A DNA stretch of 64,000 bases from Hallerella sp963652365 (lineage in GTDB: Bacteria; Fibrobacterota; Fibrobacteria; Fibrobacterales; Fibrobacteraceae): contig CAVJTH010000003.1 of NCBI GenBank assembly GCA_963652365.1, positions 62,001 to 126,000 of the forward strand, written 5' to 3'. The notes below the pieces were generated by a model. It was not told the origin of the DNA. It worked only from the letters and a program-made list of their open reading frames with translations, and searched no databases. A program made the position numbers and the translations under genes. Positions 46,094 to 54,791 of the stretch are shown here, piece after piece (positions within the stretch are counted from its first letter, which is position 1; each line of letters starts with the position of its first letter).

Positions 46094-46687
46094 ATGGAAA
46101 GAAAAGGCTTTACCTTTGTCGAAGTTCTCGTGGTCGTCGTCATCGTCGGCATTCTCGCCGCCGTCGCCATACCGGGGCTGTTTCACTCAGTCGAACGGAC
46201 CAACCGAAAGATCGACGCCACGAACGCCGTGGAACTGTCCAACATTCTCCGAAGGGCCTTCGAATCCGAAACGGTCGTATTCCCCACAGAAAGGGACGCG
46301 ACAAACAAGCTGGATCCAGACCAGATGTCCATCGCCGTCATCGTCTTGAAGAACGGCATCGACTACTACCTCGGCAGCGGGCAGGTCCTTGTCAACGGCG
46401 GGGACTGGACTTCCGACAATGGAGATGCCTATCGGCGCATTCGCAAGCTCTTCGAAGACGCGGGATTCACCCAGGTGGCAGTACGGGCAAAGCTCGCAAA
46501 CGGAGGCTGGGCATGCTACGGCGCGGCTCTTTTCAATAACGGCAGTACGCGCATCTTTTCGGCGCAAGACGAATCGAAATGCAAGACGGCCTCGACCGGC
46601 GGTGCCTACGAGAGCTTCATTTCCGGCAGCCTGTCGAACGCCGCCTCCAATCCCATCGCCGTCTATCTGCCCGCCGGAGTCAAGTAA
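46094..46687 (+). CDS. Type IV pilin-like / pseudopilin protein
   Basis: The 197-residue protein has a class III signal: MERKG followed by FTFVEVLVVVVIVGILAA, cleaved after Gly5 with Glu at mature position 5. The rest has a globular C-terminal domain with two Cys (about residues 143 and 165) that could form a disulphide. The start at 46094 follows GAGAGG. It is a single gene, convergent on the secreted-protein gene after it, so it is probably a minor pilin or a type II-secretion-type pseudopilin used by machinery encoded elsewhere. Fibrobacter-type bacteria carry several such genes. Confidence 0.88.
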   Translation: MERKGFTFVEVLVVVVIVGILAAVAIPGLFHSVERTNRKIDATNAVELSNILRRAFESETVVFPTERDATNKLDPDQMSIAVIVLKNGIDYYLGSGQVLVNGGDWTSDNGDAYRRIRKLFEDAGFTQVAVRAKLANGGWACYGAALFNNGSTRIFSAQDESKCKTASTGGAYESFISGSLSNAASNPIAVYLPAGVK

Positions 46688-46689
46688 GA

Positions 46690-47706
46690 TTACCGGGCGA
46701 AGATGCGCAGCGGCACGCCTTCTTCCGCCGGCCGGCCAAGCAAGTCGAAATTCGACGGCAATTTTTTAAAGATGCGGACCGGCATCTTCCGAATCGCGTC
46801 CGTCCCGTCAAAAGGCGCCGCGGACACATCGATTTCGCGAACCGTGACGAACCTGTAAAAGGGATGATCCCTGTCCGAACGGAACAGAATCGTTCCGCCG
46901 CCTTCGAGAATCGGAGCGAACGCATCCGAGTAGGCGCACCCGGAAACGGTCGCGCCCGACGCTCCGCGGAAATCGATCCCGGCATCTTCGATCGCCCCGA
47001 CGGGTTCCCACTTGCCGGGAGGCGTCGCGTTCGACGTCGAATCGATGTAAAGCTCCAGGCGAACCGTTTCCGCATCCTTGTTATAGACGATGTATTTCAT
47101 CCCGATCCACTTTCCCACGGGAAGCGGATCTCCGCCCCAGAGCGGATCCTGGTTGCCGACCCCCGAAGTCGTCCGGTAATAGCTGTCCGGGTGCTTCCAT
47201 TCCTTTTCGAAGTCCCATTTCCCGTCGTTTCGAAAGCGCGCATAATACGTCGTCGCGTCGCAGTTGTCCCCGCCGCCCGATCCGTGGCCCAGGGGACCCG
47301 AACGCATCCCGACGACCATTCCGCCAAAATCCTCTCCGCCCAGCGCGTCGCGCATAAAGTAAGCGGTCAGTTCCGCATTCAGAAAGAACTGCGTTACGGA
47401 ACCGTTCAGGCTGTTCACGTGAAACCGCGGCCCATCGTTCCAGTTCATCTGCATCGTGCCGTTTCCGTCGATGTCGAACGAACCGCTTCCGTCGCTGTGG
47501 CTTTCCGTCCAGCCACGCGGATCGTCCGGGTCGCCATCCCATTCCACGCTCCGCGCGTTGCCGTTTCCCCAGTGCGCGGAATTCCACGAAACGCTGCCCT
47601 CCTTCGTCCGGTAGATCTTCCGGAAGCCGAAATCATCGACAGAGCTTTCGGCAAGAAGGCTCGCGCAGAGGCAAAGTTCCAAAATCGTCATCTTTCCGAT
47701 AGTCAT
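46690..47706 (-). CDS. Secreted beta-rich protein with possible surface-sorting C terminus
   Basis: The 338-residue product begins with an export signal (MTIGKMTILELCLCASLLAES; the Met at 47706 has GGAG upstream). The body is Trp-, Gly- and Asp-rich and beta-like (WGNGNARSVEWDGDPDD, then DIDGNGTMQMNW, KWIGMKYIVYNK), as in concanavalin-like or carbohydrate-binding proteins, but no family was identified. The last 20 residues contain FDLLGRP, which resembles the end of C-terminal sorting domains of type IX-secreted proteins. It ends two bases from the pilin stop. A role in binding plant polysaccharide is plausible but unproven. Confidence 0.7.
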   Translation of the reverse strand: MTIGKMTILELCLCASLLAESSVDDFGFRKIYRTKEGSVSWNSAHWGNGNARSVEWDGDPDDPRGWTESHSDGSGSFDIDGNGTMQMNWNDGPRFHVNSLNGSVTQFFLNAELTAYFMRDALGGEDFGGMVVGMRSGPLGHGSGGGDNCDATTYYARFRNDGKWDFEKEWKHPDSYYRTTSGVGNQDPLWGGDPLPVGKWIGMKYIVYNKDAETVRLELYIDSTSNATPPGKWEPVGAIEDAGIDFRGASGATVSGCAYSDAFAPILEGGGTILFRSDRDHPFYRFVTVREIDVSAAPFDGTDAIRKMPVRIFKKLPSNFDLLGRPAEEGVPLRIFAR

Positions 47707-47821
47707 CAAGACACTCCTTTCAAGAGGAATATATCTTTTTTGAAGATTGCAATGCCATTTTGACTCAAAATGTGTATTTTTTCAAGCGGCGCCAGGTGAC
47801 GTCACAAAAAAGGCACAGACT

Positions 47822-48856
47822 ATGCAAGTTGATCTAAACACAGTTGACTGGAAAACGCTTCCGTTCGGTTACTACGACACCGATTACAACGTTCGCTGCT
47901 ATTACCGCAACGGGGAATGGGGAAAGATCGAACTTTCCTCTTCCAGGGACATCAGCATTCACATGGCCGCCACTTGCTTGCATTATGGCCAGGAAGGCTT
48001 TGAAGGTCTCAAGGCCTACACGGGCAAGGACGGCAAGGTTCGCATCTTCCGCGTCGAAGAAAACGCCCGTCGCATCCAGAACACGGCAAACCGCGTCCTG
48101 ATGGCCGTTCCGCCGGTCGAACTCTTCCGCGAAATGGTCCATGCCGTCGTCAAGGCGAACAAGCGCTTTGTCCCGCCCTACGGCTACGGGGCGACGCTCT
48201 ACATCCGTCCGCTCCTCATCGGAACCGGTCCCGAAGTCGGCGTCAAGCCGTCGGACGAATACATGCTCCTCATGTTCGTGACCCCGGTGGGTCCATACTT
48301 CAAGGACGGATTCAAGCCTGTCGATATGATGATCAGCCGAAACTACGACCGCGCCGCGCCACAGGGAACGGGAACGGTCAAGGTCGGCGGAAACTACGCG
48401 GCAAGCCTGCTTTCCCTCGCCGAAGCGAAAAAGCTCGGCTATTCGAGCACCATCTACCTCGACGCCCGCGAAAAGAAATACATCGACGAATGCGGTCCGG
48501 CAAACTTCTTCGGCATCAAGGGCGACACCTACGTGACGCCGAAGTCCGAATCGATTCTGCCTTCCATTACGAACAAGAGCCTGCAACAGCTTGCGGAACA
48601 CCTCGGCTACAAGGTGGAACGTCGTCCGGTTCCGTTCGAGGAACTCGCCGAATTCAGCGAAACGGCGGAATGCGGGACCGCTGCGGTCATCACCCCGATC
48701 AAGAAGATTGTCGATCCGGTCGCAAACCGTACATTCACCTACGGCGACGGCATCAATCCGGGACCTGTCTGCACAAGGCTCTTCAACACATACACGGCCA
48801 TCCAGTTTGCGGAAGAACCCGATCCGTTCGGCTGGACGGAAGTCATCGATTTCTAG
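47822..48856 (+). CDS. ilvE: Branched-chain amino acid aminotransferase
   Basis: IlvE transfers an amino group from glutamate to the 2-keto acids of Leu, Ile and Val using PLP. The 344-residue product is of the eukaryotic-like type II family. The PLP Lys is Lys187 in GTVKVGGNYAASL. ECGPANFFGIKGDTYVTP and CGTAAVITPIKKI are also characteristic. The Met at 47822 was preferred to an upstream frame because it begins the conserved region and follows an AAGGCAC site. It completes the pathway after IlvD. Confidence 0.95.
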   Translation: MQVDLNTVDWKTLPFGYYDTDYNVRCYYRNGEWGKIELSSSRDISIHMAATCLHYGQEGFEGLKAYTGKDGKVRIFRVEENARRIQNTANRVLMAVPPVELFREMVHAVVKANKRFVPPYGYGATLYIRPLLIGTGPEVGVKPSDEYMLLMFVTPVGPYFKDGFKPVDMMISRNYDRAAPQGTGTVKVGGNYAASLLSLAEAKKLGYSSTIYLDAREKKYIDECGPANFFGIKGDTYVTPKSESILPSITNKSLQQLAEHLGYKVERRPVPFEELAEFSETAECGTAAVITPIKKIVDPVANRTFTYGDGINPGPVCTRLFNTYTAIQFAEEPDPFGWTEVIDF

Positions 48857-48875
48857 GCCGGAAAACGTTTTCAAG

Positions 48876-48896
48876 AGGCTCGCCTTGCGCGAGCCT
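48876..48896. terminator. Terminator between ilvE and thiD
   Basis: AGGCTCGC and GCGAGCCT form an 8-bp stem around CTTGC, followed by TTCTT on the plus strand. It lies between convergent genes. Confidence 0.75.
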
Positions 48897-48899
48897 TTC

Positions 48900-49637
48900 T
48901 TATTTCACCCAGCCAGTTCTCCCTTCGCCGCCGGCAAACCATTTCGCGATATAGCCTTTCGCTTCCCGGCACGCTTCGGGGAGCGCCTTGCCGAGCGCCA
49001 CGTTCGCGAGAATGGCCGACGAAAGCGTGCAGCCCGATCCGTGCTTATCGACGCCCTGCAAGCGCCTTGACGAAAATTCGAACTTTTGACCGTCATGCCA
49101 TAGGACGTCCACGGACTTGTCCCCTTCCGCATGCCCTCCCTTGAGAAGGACGGATGTACCGCTCCCGATCAGGACTTCCCGTCGGCTGTCGGCAACACCC
49201 AGTCCGAGATAGGCGTATTCAAAGCGGTTTGGCGTAATCAGGTCGATTTGCGAAAAGACGGGAAAGAACTTGTCCGCATCGCCATCCGAAAAGAAGCGAT
49301 AGCCAGCCGTCGCTCCCATGATGGGATCCCAGAGGACAAAGGCTTTTTCGTTTTGTCCGCGAATCCATTCGACAATCCGTCGCAAGGTTTCCGCATCCTG
49401 GACAAGCCCTATCTTCACGAAGTCATACGCGCGAACTTCATGAAGCTTTTCGAGCTGCGCGCGAATACGCTCCCACGAAAGGAATCCCGGATCCGAAAAG
49501 GAGTTTTCGTTCTGGATCGTGAGAGCCGTGCAAACCGCCGTCCCATAGACGCCAAAATCCCGCATCGCCTTGATGTCGGCAAGAATTCCCGCCCCCGCGC
49601 TGCCGTCAAAACCGGCCACAGTCAACGCATAGGTCAT
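48900..49637 (-). CDS. thiD: Hydroxymethylpyrimidine (phosphate) kinase
   Basis: ThiD phosphorylates HMP and HMP-P to the pyrimidine precursor of thiamine. The 245-residue ribokinase-fold protein has the substrate motif GFDGSAGAGILADIKAM, the DPIMGATAG box and the anion-hole signature DKHGSGCTLSSAI near the C terminus (catalytic Asp before KHGSGC). The ATG at 49637 overlaps the stop of the upstream ThiE-like gene (ATGA); longer upstream starts are discarded. A terminator separates it from ilvE. Confidence 0.93.
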   Translation of the reverse strand: MTYALTVAGFDGSAGAGILADIKAMRDFGVYGTAVCTALTIQNENSFSDPGFLSWERIRAQLEKLHEVRAYDFVKIGLVQDAETLRRIVEWIRGQNEKAFVLWDPIMGATAGYRFFSDGDADKFFPVFSQIDLITPNRFEYAYLGLGVADSRREVLIGSGTSVLLKGGHAEGDKSVDVLWHDGQKFEFSSRRLQGVDKHGSGCTLSSAILANVALGKALPEACREAKGYIAKWFAGGEGRTGWVK

Positions 49638-50146
49638 TTTCCGCATAGACGCCTCCACGCCGATACCGGATCGGCAAATTCCCAGATTCCCGAAACGATA
49701 AAGAAATTCCTTACGCCACATGCGAGGTTCGTCGCATCGCTTTCGACAAAGACATTCTCCGAAAGCGAACCTTCGCAAGGCGGCACCACGATATGCGAAA
49801 CCCTAGGCAGAAGAGTCTCCGGAATCGCCTGGATGCCAGAAAGCGCGTTCGCGCCGACGCTCAACCGCCCGTCTGCCCGAGAAGCCGCGTCCGCATTTTG
49901 CAAGATCCATTGCACGGAGGCATGAAATCCCAGCAAGCCGAAATTCGCGGCGACGTTCGGGGAGCCGCAAAGAAAGCTCCTTTTGCGAATGTCTTCCGAG
50001 AGCGCAAGCAAAAAGCGTTCCAGCGCAAGATCTTGCAAATGCGGCTTTCGGATATACAGAAAGTCCAGCCCCGAATCAAACAGTTTCTCGATCAGATCGA
50101 TTTCATCGACAAAATTTTCGGGACTTGTCAAAAGGGAATAACGCAT
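49634..50146 (-). CDS. ThiE/TenI-like thiamine phosphate synthase family protein, short
   Basis: The 170-residue product resembles ThiE/TenI TIM-barrel proteins: LLTSPENFVDEIDLIEKL at the start, DFLYIRKPHLQDLALERFLLAL (here broken as DFLYIRKPHL and QDLALERFLLAL) like the ThiE substrate strand, then SVGANALSGIQAI. It is shorter than ThiE (about 205-220), and the late region normally holding the phosphate site is divergent, so synthase activity is uncertain. Coupling to thiD by a four-base overlap supports a thiamine role. The Met at 50146 lies seven bases after TATATT and has no ribosome binding site. Confidence 0.7.
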   Translation of the reverse strand: MRYSLLTSPENFVDEIDLIEKLFDSGLDFLYIRKPHLQDLALERFLLALSEDIRKRSFLCGSPNVAANFGLLGFHASVQWILQNADAASRADGRLSVGANALSGIQAIPETLLPRVSHIVVPPCEGSLSENVFVESDATNLACGVRNFFIVSGIWEFADPVSAWRRLCGK

Positions 50147-50234
50147 CGATATTAATATAGAAATCACCAAAGCGGTGTGTTCAGAACGTAGTTCGGAGAT
50201 CTTGGAGCTTGGAAATCGCAAAGCGAGCCGTTAC

Positions 50235-50516
50235 TTTCTGCCGAAAGGCTTTTTCGCGAAGCGAACCTTTTTCCGCCTGACGGCGGAGGGAGGCGCCTGC
50301 CCGGCGAGGGGCTTGTTCAGAGCTTAGTGGGGAGAACTTAGAGCTTAGAGATCTCAGCGAACATCTCACGCTAGAACCTAAATGTCTGCGAATCTCAGCT
50401 CTAAGATCTCGGTTCTAAGCTCCGCTTTAGAGCCTAGACGTCCGCGAGACTCCACTCTCAACTCTCCACACTCCACTCTCGACTGATTCCTGTTTCCTGA
50501 CTCCTGATTCCTCTTT
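50235..50516. repeat. Intergenic repeat, copy A (inverted relative to 58530-58737)
   Basis: This fills most of the 393-base gap between the ThiE-like gene and the DUF1573-like gene. From 50235 to about 50384 it matches the reverse complement of 58588-58737 with roughly a dozen differences by eye. It includes the words GCCGAAAGGCTTTTTCGCGAAG and GGAGAACTTAGAGCTTAGAG (each written here in shorter form: GCCGAAAGGCTTTTTC, GGAGAACTTAGAGC). The similarity continues in broken form to 50516 (ending TGATTCCTCTTTA), with about 70 extra bases. The outer part is built from short words such as CTCCACTCTC and TCTAAGCTC. No coding potential is seen. The remaining 50147-50234 holds nothing I recognise. Confidence 0.85.
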
Positions 50517-50539
50517 AAACTTAGACACAGGCTCCGGCG

Positions 50540-51265
50540 TCAGTCCTTCCAGTATCCGATAACCAGGACTTCCGGAGTCGCCCCGGGGAATTTCCTGCTC
50601 TGGAACGAGACGATTTTCGAAAGGCTCTTTTGCCTTGCATTCGTGTTGCGGACAAGAGCCTTTGCGCGGAGCGTGATTTTCTGTGCGGGAACCTTTCCTC
50701 CTTCGCGAACGGCATCCGGCTTTTCGACGTTCAGGGAAACGTTTTGAATTTTCGCCGAAAATTCCCCGGCCGCTTCGGTCGAAAGCTCCAGATCGGGACG
50801 CGTTTTCCGGTCGGAACCCCAGACATAGAAAGTCCATTCGCGCTTTTCACCGGGCTTGCAGTACCCCGCATCGAACATCTTCTCGCTAAAGACAAAGGGC
50901 GACGCGACAACGCCCTGGAACGTTGCCGGGTAAGGCGTACCATCCGTTCCGACAAGAACGACGACATTCGAAAAGGCGCCTTCGACGCCTCCGGTCGAAA
51001 AGTCGAACTCGACGCTGAACGGTTCGCGCGGGCCGATGGTTCCCGTGAACTTGAAATTCGAGCAACCGATTCCCTGGCACAGCGCGCTTTCGATTTTTAC
51101 GGTCCTTGACGCGACGTTAGCGCCTCCCATCTTGACATGGCGAATTTCGCCCTGGGAAATTTCCCCCAGCTCGTACGGTTCGGGCACAAAGCGGAGCGCC
51201 TCGTCGGCAAAAAGGGTTGCGGACAGAAGCAAAAGGGTTAGCAGCGATATGGCGGTTCGTTTCAT
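50540..51265 (-). CDS. Secreted DUF1573-like protein
   Basis: The 241-residue product has a signal peptide (MKRTAISLLTLLLLSATLFA) and then beta-sandwich-like sequence. The part YELGEISQGEIRHVKM with a pair of Cys around residue 64 resembles DUF1573/immunoglobulin-like domains of the FCB group, which have a similar FGxIxxGE start. A second domain follows (about residues 125-241). No enzymatic residues are seen; a periplasmic or surface role is inferred. The start at 51265 has AAGG three bases upstream, which is close. It is divergent from pfp. Confidence 0.65.
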   Translation of the reverse strand: MKRTAISLLTLLLLSATLFADEALRFVPEPYELGEISQGEIRHVKMGGANVASRTVKIESALCQGIGCSNFKFTGTIGPREPFSVEFDFSTGGVEGAFSNVVVLVGTDGTPYPATFQGVVASPFVFSEKMFDAGYCKPGEKREWTFYVWGSDRKTRPDLELSTEAAGEFSAKIQNVSLNVEKPDAVREGGKVPAQKITLRAKALVRNTNARQKSLSKIVSFQSRKFPGATPEVLVIGYWKD

Positions 51266-51286
51266 GCCTTCGAAGATACAAATTTT

Positions 51287-51294
51287 TATATTTG
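51287..51294 (+). promoter_or_regulatory. Probable promoter box of pfp
   Basis: TATATTTG lies 31 bases before the pfp ATG, with GAGG at 51317-51320 as ribosome binding site. Confidence 0.5.
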
Positions 51295-51325
51295 GCGTGT
51301 ATTTTTCAAACCAAACGAGGTACCT

Positions 51326-52984
51326 ATGTCCGAAAACATTTCCGTGCTGACCAAGGCTCGCCAGGCTTACCAGCCGAAACTTCCCGTCTCCCTCCAGAAG
51401 GGCGCGCTGAGCGTCAAGATCAACAAGGGCGCAGCGACCGAATCCGTCAGCGACCAGGCGAAGATCAAGGAACTTTTCCCGAAAACCTACGGACTTCCGG
51501 TCGTCCAGTTCGAGCAGGCGCAGGCCGCAGCCGGCAAGCCGCTTCGCATGGGTGTCGTCCTTTCCGGCGGACAGGCTCCGGGCGGACACAACGTCATCGC
51601 GGGCATCTACGACGGCATCAAGTCCGTGAGCAAGAATTCCGTCCTGTTCGGATTTCTCGGCGGACCTTCTGGCCTCGAAAACGGCAAGTATATCGAAATC
51701 GACGATGCGAAGATGGACGCCTACCGCAACGCGGGCGGCTTCGACATGATCCAGTCGGGCAGAACGAAGCTCGAAACGGAAGAGCAGTTCAACAAGTGCA
51801 TCGCGGTCGCGAACAAGCTCGACCTCGACGCGATTGTCATCATCGGCGGTGACGATTCCAACACGAACGCGGCCGTTCTCGGCGAATACTTCGAAGAAAA
51901 AGGCGTGAAGACCTGCGTCTGCGGCTGCCCGAAGACAATCGACGGCGACCTGAAGAACGAATACATCGAAACATCCTTCGGCTTTGACACCGCGGTGAAG
52001 ACCTACTCCGAGCTCATCGGCAACATCATGCGCGACGCGAACTCCGCACAGAAGTATTGGCACTTCATCAAGCTCATGGGACGCAGCGCTTCGCACATCG
52101 CGCTCGAAGCGGCCCTCCAGACCCATCCGAACATCTGCCTGATTTCCGAAGAAGTCAAGGAAAAGAAGATGAAGCTCAAGGAAGTCATCAAGCAGGTCGC
52201 GGACGTCGTCGCGCTCCGCGCTTCCCAGGGCAAGAATTTCGGCGTCGCCCTCATCCCGGAAGGTCTTCTCGAATTCATCCCGGACGTAGGCATCCTGATT
52301 TCCGAACTTTCCGAAGCGCTCGCGCACCACGAAGCGGAAGTCGCCGAACTCGATACCGCGACCAAGGTGGAAAAGCTCTGCCAGTGGATAAGCAAGGAAT
52401 CCGCCGACGTGCTGCAGATTCTCCCGCAGGGCATCCAGGCGCAGCTGATGCTCGGACGCGACAGCCATGGCAACGTGCAGGTTTCGCTCATCGAAACGGA
52501 AAAGCTCATCATCGAAATGGTGAAGAAGGAACTCAAGAGCCGTCCCGATTTCAAGGGCAAGTTCAGCGCGCTCAACCACTTCTTCGGCTACGAAGGACGC
52601 TGCGCGGCGCCGTCGAACTTTGACGCGGACTACTGCTACAGCCTGGGATTCACCGCTTCCGTTCTCGCCCTGAACGGCATGAACGGCTACATGAGTTCCG
52701 TTCGCAACCTCACGAAGGGTATCGAGAACTGGACTGCCGGCGGTCTTCCGATTACGATGATGATGAACATCGAACGCCGTGCCGGTGCGGACAAGCCCGT
52801 TATCCGCAAGGCCCTGGTCGAACTCGACGGAGCTCCGTTCAAGTTCTTCGCCGCACGCCGCGACGAATGGGCGAAGACGGAATCCTACACCTACCCGGGT
52901 CCCATCCAGTACTGGGGACCGAGCGAAGTCTGCGACATCACGAACTTCACGATCAAGCTCGAACGCGGCGCGATGAACGCCTAG
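51326..52984 (+). CDS. pfp: Diphosphate-dependent 6-phosphofructokinase, long type
   Basis: The enzyme phosphorylates fructose 6-phosphate with PPi, reversibly, in glycolysis. The 552-residue product is of the long clade. GGDDSN (174-179) carries the Asp that selects PPi over ATP, PKTIDGDL (202-209) holds the catalytic Asp, and MGRSASH (251-257) binds the sugar phosphate. It is well expressed by inference: strong ribosome binding site and a strong terminator. Saving ATP this way suits a fermentative saccharolytic anaerobe. Confidence 0.96.
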   Translation: MSENISVLTKARQAYQPKLPVSLQKGALSVKINKGAATESVSDQAKIKELFPKTYGLPVVQFEQAQAAAGKPLRMGVVLSGGQAPGGHNVIAGIYDGIKSVSKNSVLFGFLGGPSGLENGKYIEIDDAKMDAYRNAGGFDMIQSGRTKLETEEQFNKCIAVANKLDLDAIVIIGGDDSNTNAAVLGEYFEEKGVKTCVCGCPKTIDGDLKNEYIETSFGFDTAVKTYSELIGNIMRDANSAQKYWHFIKLMGRSASHIALEAALQTHPNICLISEEVKEKKMKLKEVIKQVADVVALRASQGKNFGVALIPEGLLEFIPDVGILISELSEALAHHEAEVAELDTATKVEKLCQWISKESADVLQILPQGIQAQLMLGRDSHGNVQVSLIETEKLIIEMVKKELKSRPDFKGKFSALNHFFGYEGRCAAPSNFDADYCYSLGFTASVLALNGMNGYMSSVRNLTKGIENWTAGGLPITMMMNIERRAGADKPVIRKALVELDGAPFKFFAARRDEWAKTESYTYPGPIQYWGPSEVCDITNFTIKLERGAMNA

Positions 52985-53003
52985 TCCACGCTTGGACAGT
53001 ATG

Positions 53004-53036
53004 AAAACAGCCGGTTCCCAGGGAACCGGCTGTTTT
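53004..53036. terminator. Terminator between pfp and argJ
   Basis: AAAACAGCCGGTTCCC and GGGAACCGGCTGTTTT form a 16-bp stem around a single A (so in practice a loop of three or more), followed by TTT. It lies between convergent genes. Confidence 0.92.
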
Positions 53037-53052
53037 TTTGACGATCGAAAAA

Positions 53053-54261
53053 TCAGGTCGTATATTCCGCGTTGATCTTCACGTATTCATAGCTCAGGTC
53101 GCACGTGTAGGCAGAGGCGCTTGCCTCGCCGATATTCAGCACGAGTGTCACCTTGTATTCCTTTTGCTTCACGACATCTTCGAGCTTTTTCCGGTCGCAT
53201 TCGACGGGACGTCCGCCGGCAAGCACCTTGATGTCTCCGAAATAGAGGTCCGTCTGGTCCGCCACCATGTTCACGCCGCTCGAACCCGCGCTCGAAAGGA
53301 TGCGTCCCCAGTTCGGATCTTCGCCAAACATCGCGCACTTCGCCAGATTGCTCGTTCCGACAAAGCGCGCCATCCGGAGCGCTTCTTCGTGGCTTTCCGC
53401 CTTTTCGACCCGAATCTCGATAAACTTGGTGGAACCTTCGCCGTCCCGGGCAATGTCCTTCGCAAGCTCCTTCATCACGGTCATCAGCGCGGTGCGGAAC
53501 TCGCCTTTTTCGCTCAGCGAGAGATCCTCGTACCGAATGCCGGAGACGCCGTTCGCAAGCAAGAGGCACGTATCGTTCGTGCTGGTGTCGCCATCGACGG
53601 TAATCGCGTTGAAGGAATCCGAGATGTCCGCGCGGAACTCGGCAAAGAAGTCGAGCGGAAGTCCAAGGTCCGTCGTGATGAAGGCGAGCATCGTCGCCAT
53701 GTTCGGGTGGATCATGCCGCTGCCCTTGCAGCAGCCGCCGACCGTCACCTTTCCCGCCGCGGTTTCGACTTCCACCGCGAGCGATTTGAGGACCCGGTCC
53801 GTGGTGAGAATCGCCGTACCAAATTCGGCGGAGGCGTTTTCGTGGAGACCTTTCACCAGATGGGGAATGGCCGCTTCGACCTTGTCCATCGGCATCGGAT
53901 GCCCGATGACTCCCGTGCTGCAGACGAGGACGCTTTTCGGCGCAAGCCCGAGTTCGTTTTCGACGAGCGTCGCCATCCGGGCGCTGTCTTCGAGCCCTTT
54001 CGCCCCCGTGCAGGCGTTCGCGTTTCCGCTGTTTACGATGACCGCAGACGCAAAGTGCGCATGTTCCAAGACCGACTTGTCGTAAAGGACCGGAGCCGCC
54101 TTGACCTTGTTCGTGGTGAAGACGGCAAGGCAACGCGCCGCCTTTTCGCTTTTGAGAAGCGCCATGTCGGGCTTTCCGCTCGCCTTGATTCCCGCCGTAT
54201 AGCCCGCAGCGGTAAAGCCTTTCGGAGAGCAGACTCCGCCATCTTTCAATATCGTAAGCAT
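53053..54261 (-). CDS. argJ: Glutamate N-acetyltransferase / ornithine acetyltransferase
   Basis: ArgJ moves acetyl from N-acetylornithine to glutamate, and often also uses acetyl-CoA, in arginine synthesis. The 402-residue precursor has the self-cleavage site KGSGMIHPNMATML, with Thr190 as the new N-terminal nucleophile. The oxyanion motif CSTGVIG is present near residue 114. The start has AAGGAA upstream. It is divergent from greA. No other arg gene is in the window, so whether it is bifunctional cannot be judged. Confidence 0.95.
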   Translation of the reverse strand: MLTILKDGGVCSPKGFTAAGYTAGIKASGKPDMALLKSEKAARCLAVFTTNKVKAAPVLYDKSVLEHAHFASAVIVNSGNANACTGAKGLEDSARMATLVENELGLAPKSVLVCSTGVIGHPMPMDKVEAAIPHLVKGLHENASAEFGTAILTTDRVLKSLAVEVETAAGKVTVGGCCKGSGMIHPNMATMLAFITTDLGLPLDFFAEFRADISDSFNAITVDGDTSTNDTCLLLANGVSGIRYEDLSLSEKGEFRTALMTVMKELAKDIARDGEGSTKFIEIRVEKAESHEEALRMARFVGTSNLAKCAMFGEDPNWGRILSSAGSSGVNMVADQTDLYFGDIKVLAGGRPVECDRKKLEDVVKQKEYKVTLVLNIGEASASAYTCDLSYEYVKINAEYTT

Positions 54262-54317
54262 ATCGAACTTCCTTTGCCCGTTTGTCGCAGGCCTCGGAAA
54301 TTTATAAATTTCTCCCT

Positions 54318-54785
54318 ATGGACAATATACCCGTTACCCAAGAAACTTACGATCAGCTCAAGCAGGAACTGGAAAACCTGAAAAAGGTCGAACGCCCGAA
54401 GATTATCGACGAAATCGCGGAAGCGCGCGCCCAGGGAGACCTCAGCGAAAACTTCGCCTACCATGCGGCAAAGGACCGCCAGGGCGAAATCGAATCGCGC
54501 ATCAACTACCTCGAAGACCGCGTCGCGCGCGCCGTCATCATCAAGTACGACCCGACCAAGGGTGGCGAAATCAAGTTCGGGGCGACCGTCAAGCTCCGCA
54601 ACAAGAAGACGAACCGCGACATCACGTACACGATCGTCTCTCCGGAAGGCGTCGATGCCATCAACGGAAAGATCAGCTTCACGAGTCCCATCGGCAAGGC
54701 TCTTCTCGGAAAGAAGAAGGGCGAACAGGCGGAAGTCATCACGCCCAAAGGCAAGAACACCTTCGAAATTCTCGACGTCCAGTAA
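54318..54785 (+). CDS. greA: Transcription elongation factor GreA
   Basis: GreA rescues backtracked RNA polymerase by stimulating transcript cleavage. The 155-residue product has the N-terminal coiled coil with tip acids in EARAQGDLSENFAYHAAK (Asp and Glu at the tip) and a C-terminal FKBP-like domain (VSPEGVDAINGKISFTSP, split by me at 18 residues). The ATG at 54318 begins the conserved part. It has no ribosome binding site; TATAAATTT lies about seven bases upstream, suggesting a short or absent leader. holA follows after six bases. Confidence 0.95.
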   Translation: MDNIPVTQETYDQLKQELENLKKVERPKIIDEIAEARAQGDLSENFAYHAAKDRQGEIESRINYLEDRVARAVIIKYDPTKGGEIKFGATVKLRNKKTNRDITYTIVSPEGVDAINGKISFTSPIGKALLGKKKGEQAEVITPKGKNTFEILDVQ

Positions 54786-54791
54786 GCGCCC

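Noticed and set aside
40768..46539. A 1923-residue plus-strand frame opposite uvrA
   Set aside because: Antisense of a clear UvrA gene. It also runs through the uvrA promoter and the pilin gene, which is incompatible with a real gene.
50160..50520. The repeat-rich gap as a CRISPR array or tandem repeat array
   Set aside because: The words recur irregularly with no constant repeat length or unique spacers, and no cas genes are present.
53038..54381. A 447-residue plus-strand frame opposite argJ
   Set aside because: Antisense of argJ. It also overlaps the greA start region and lacks a start signal.
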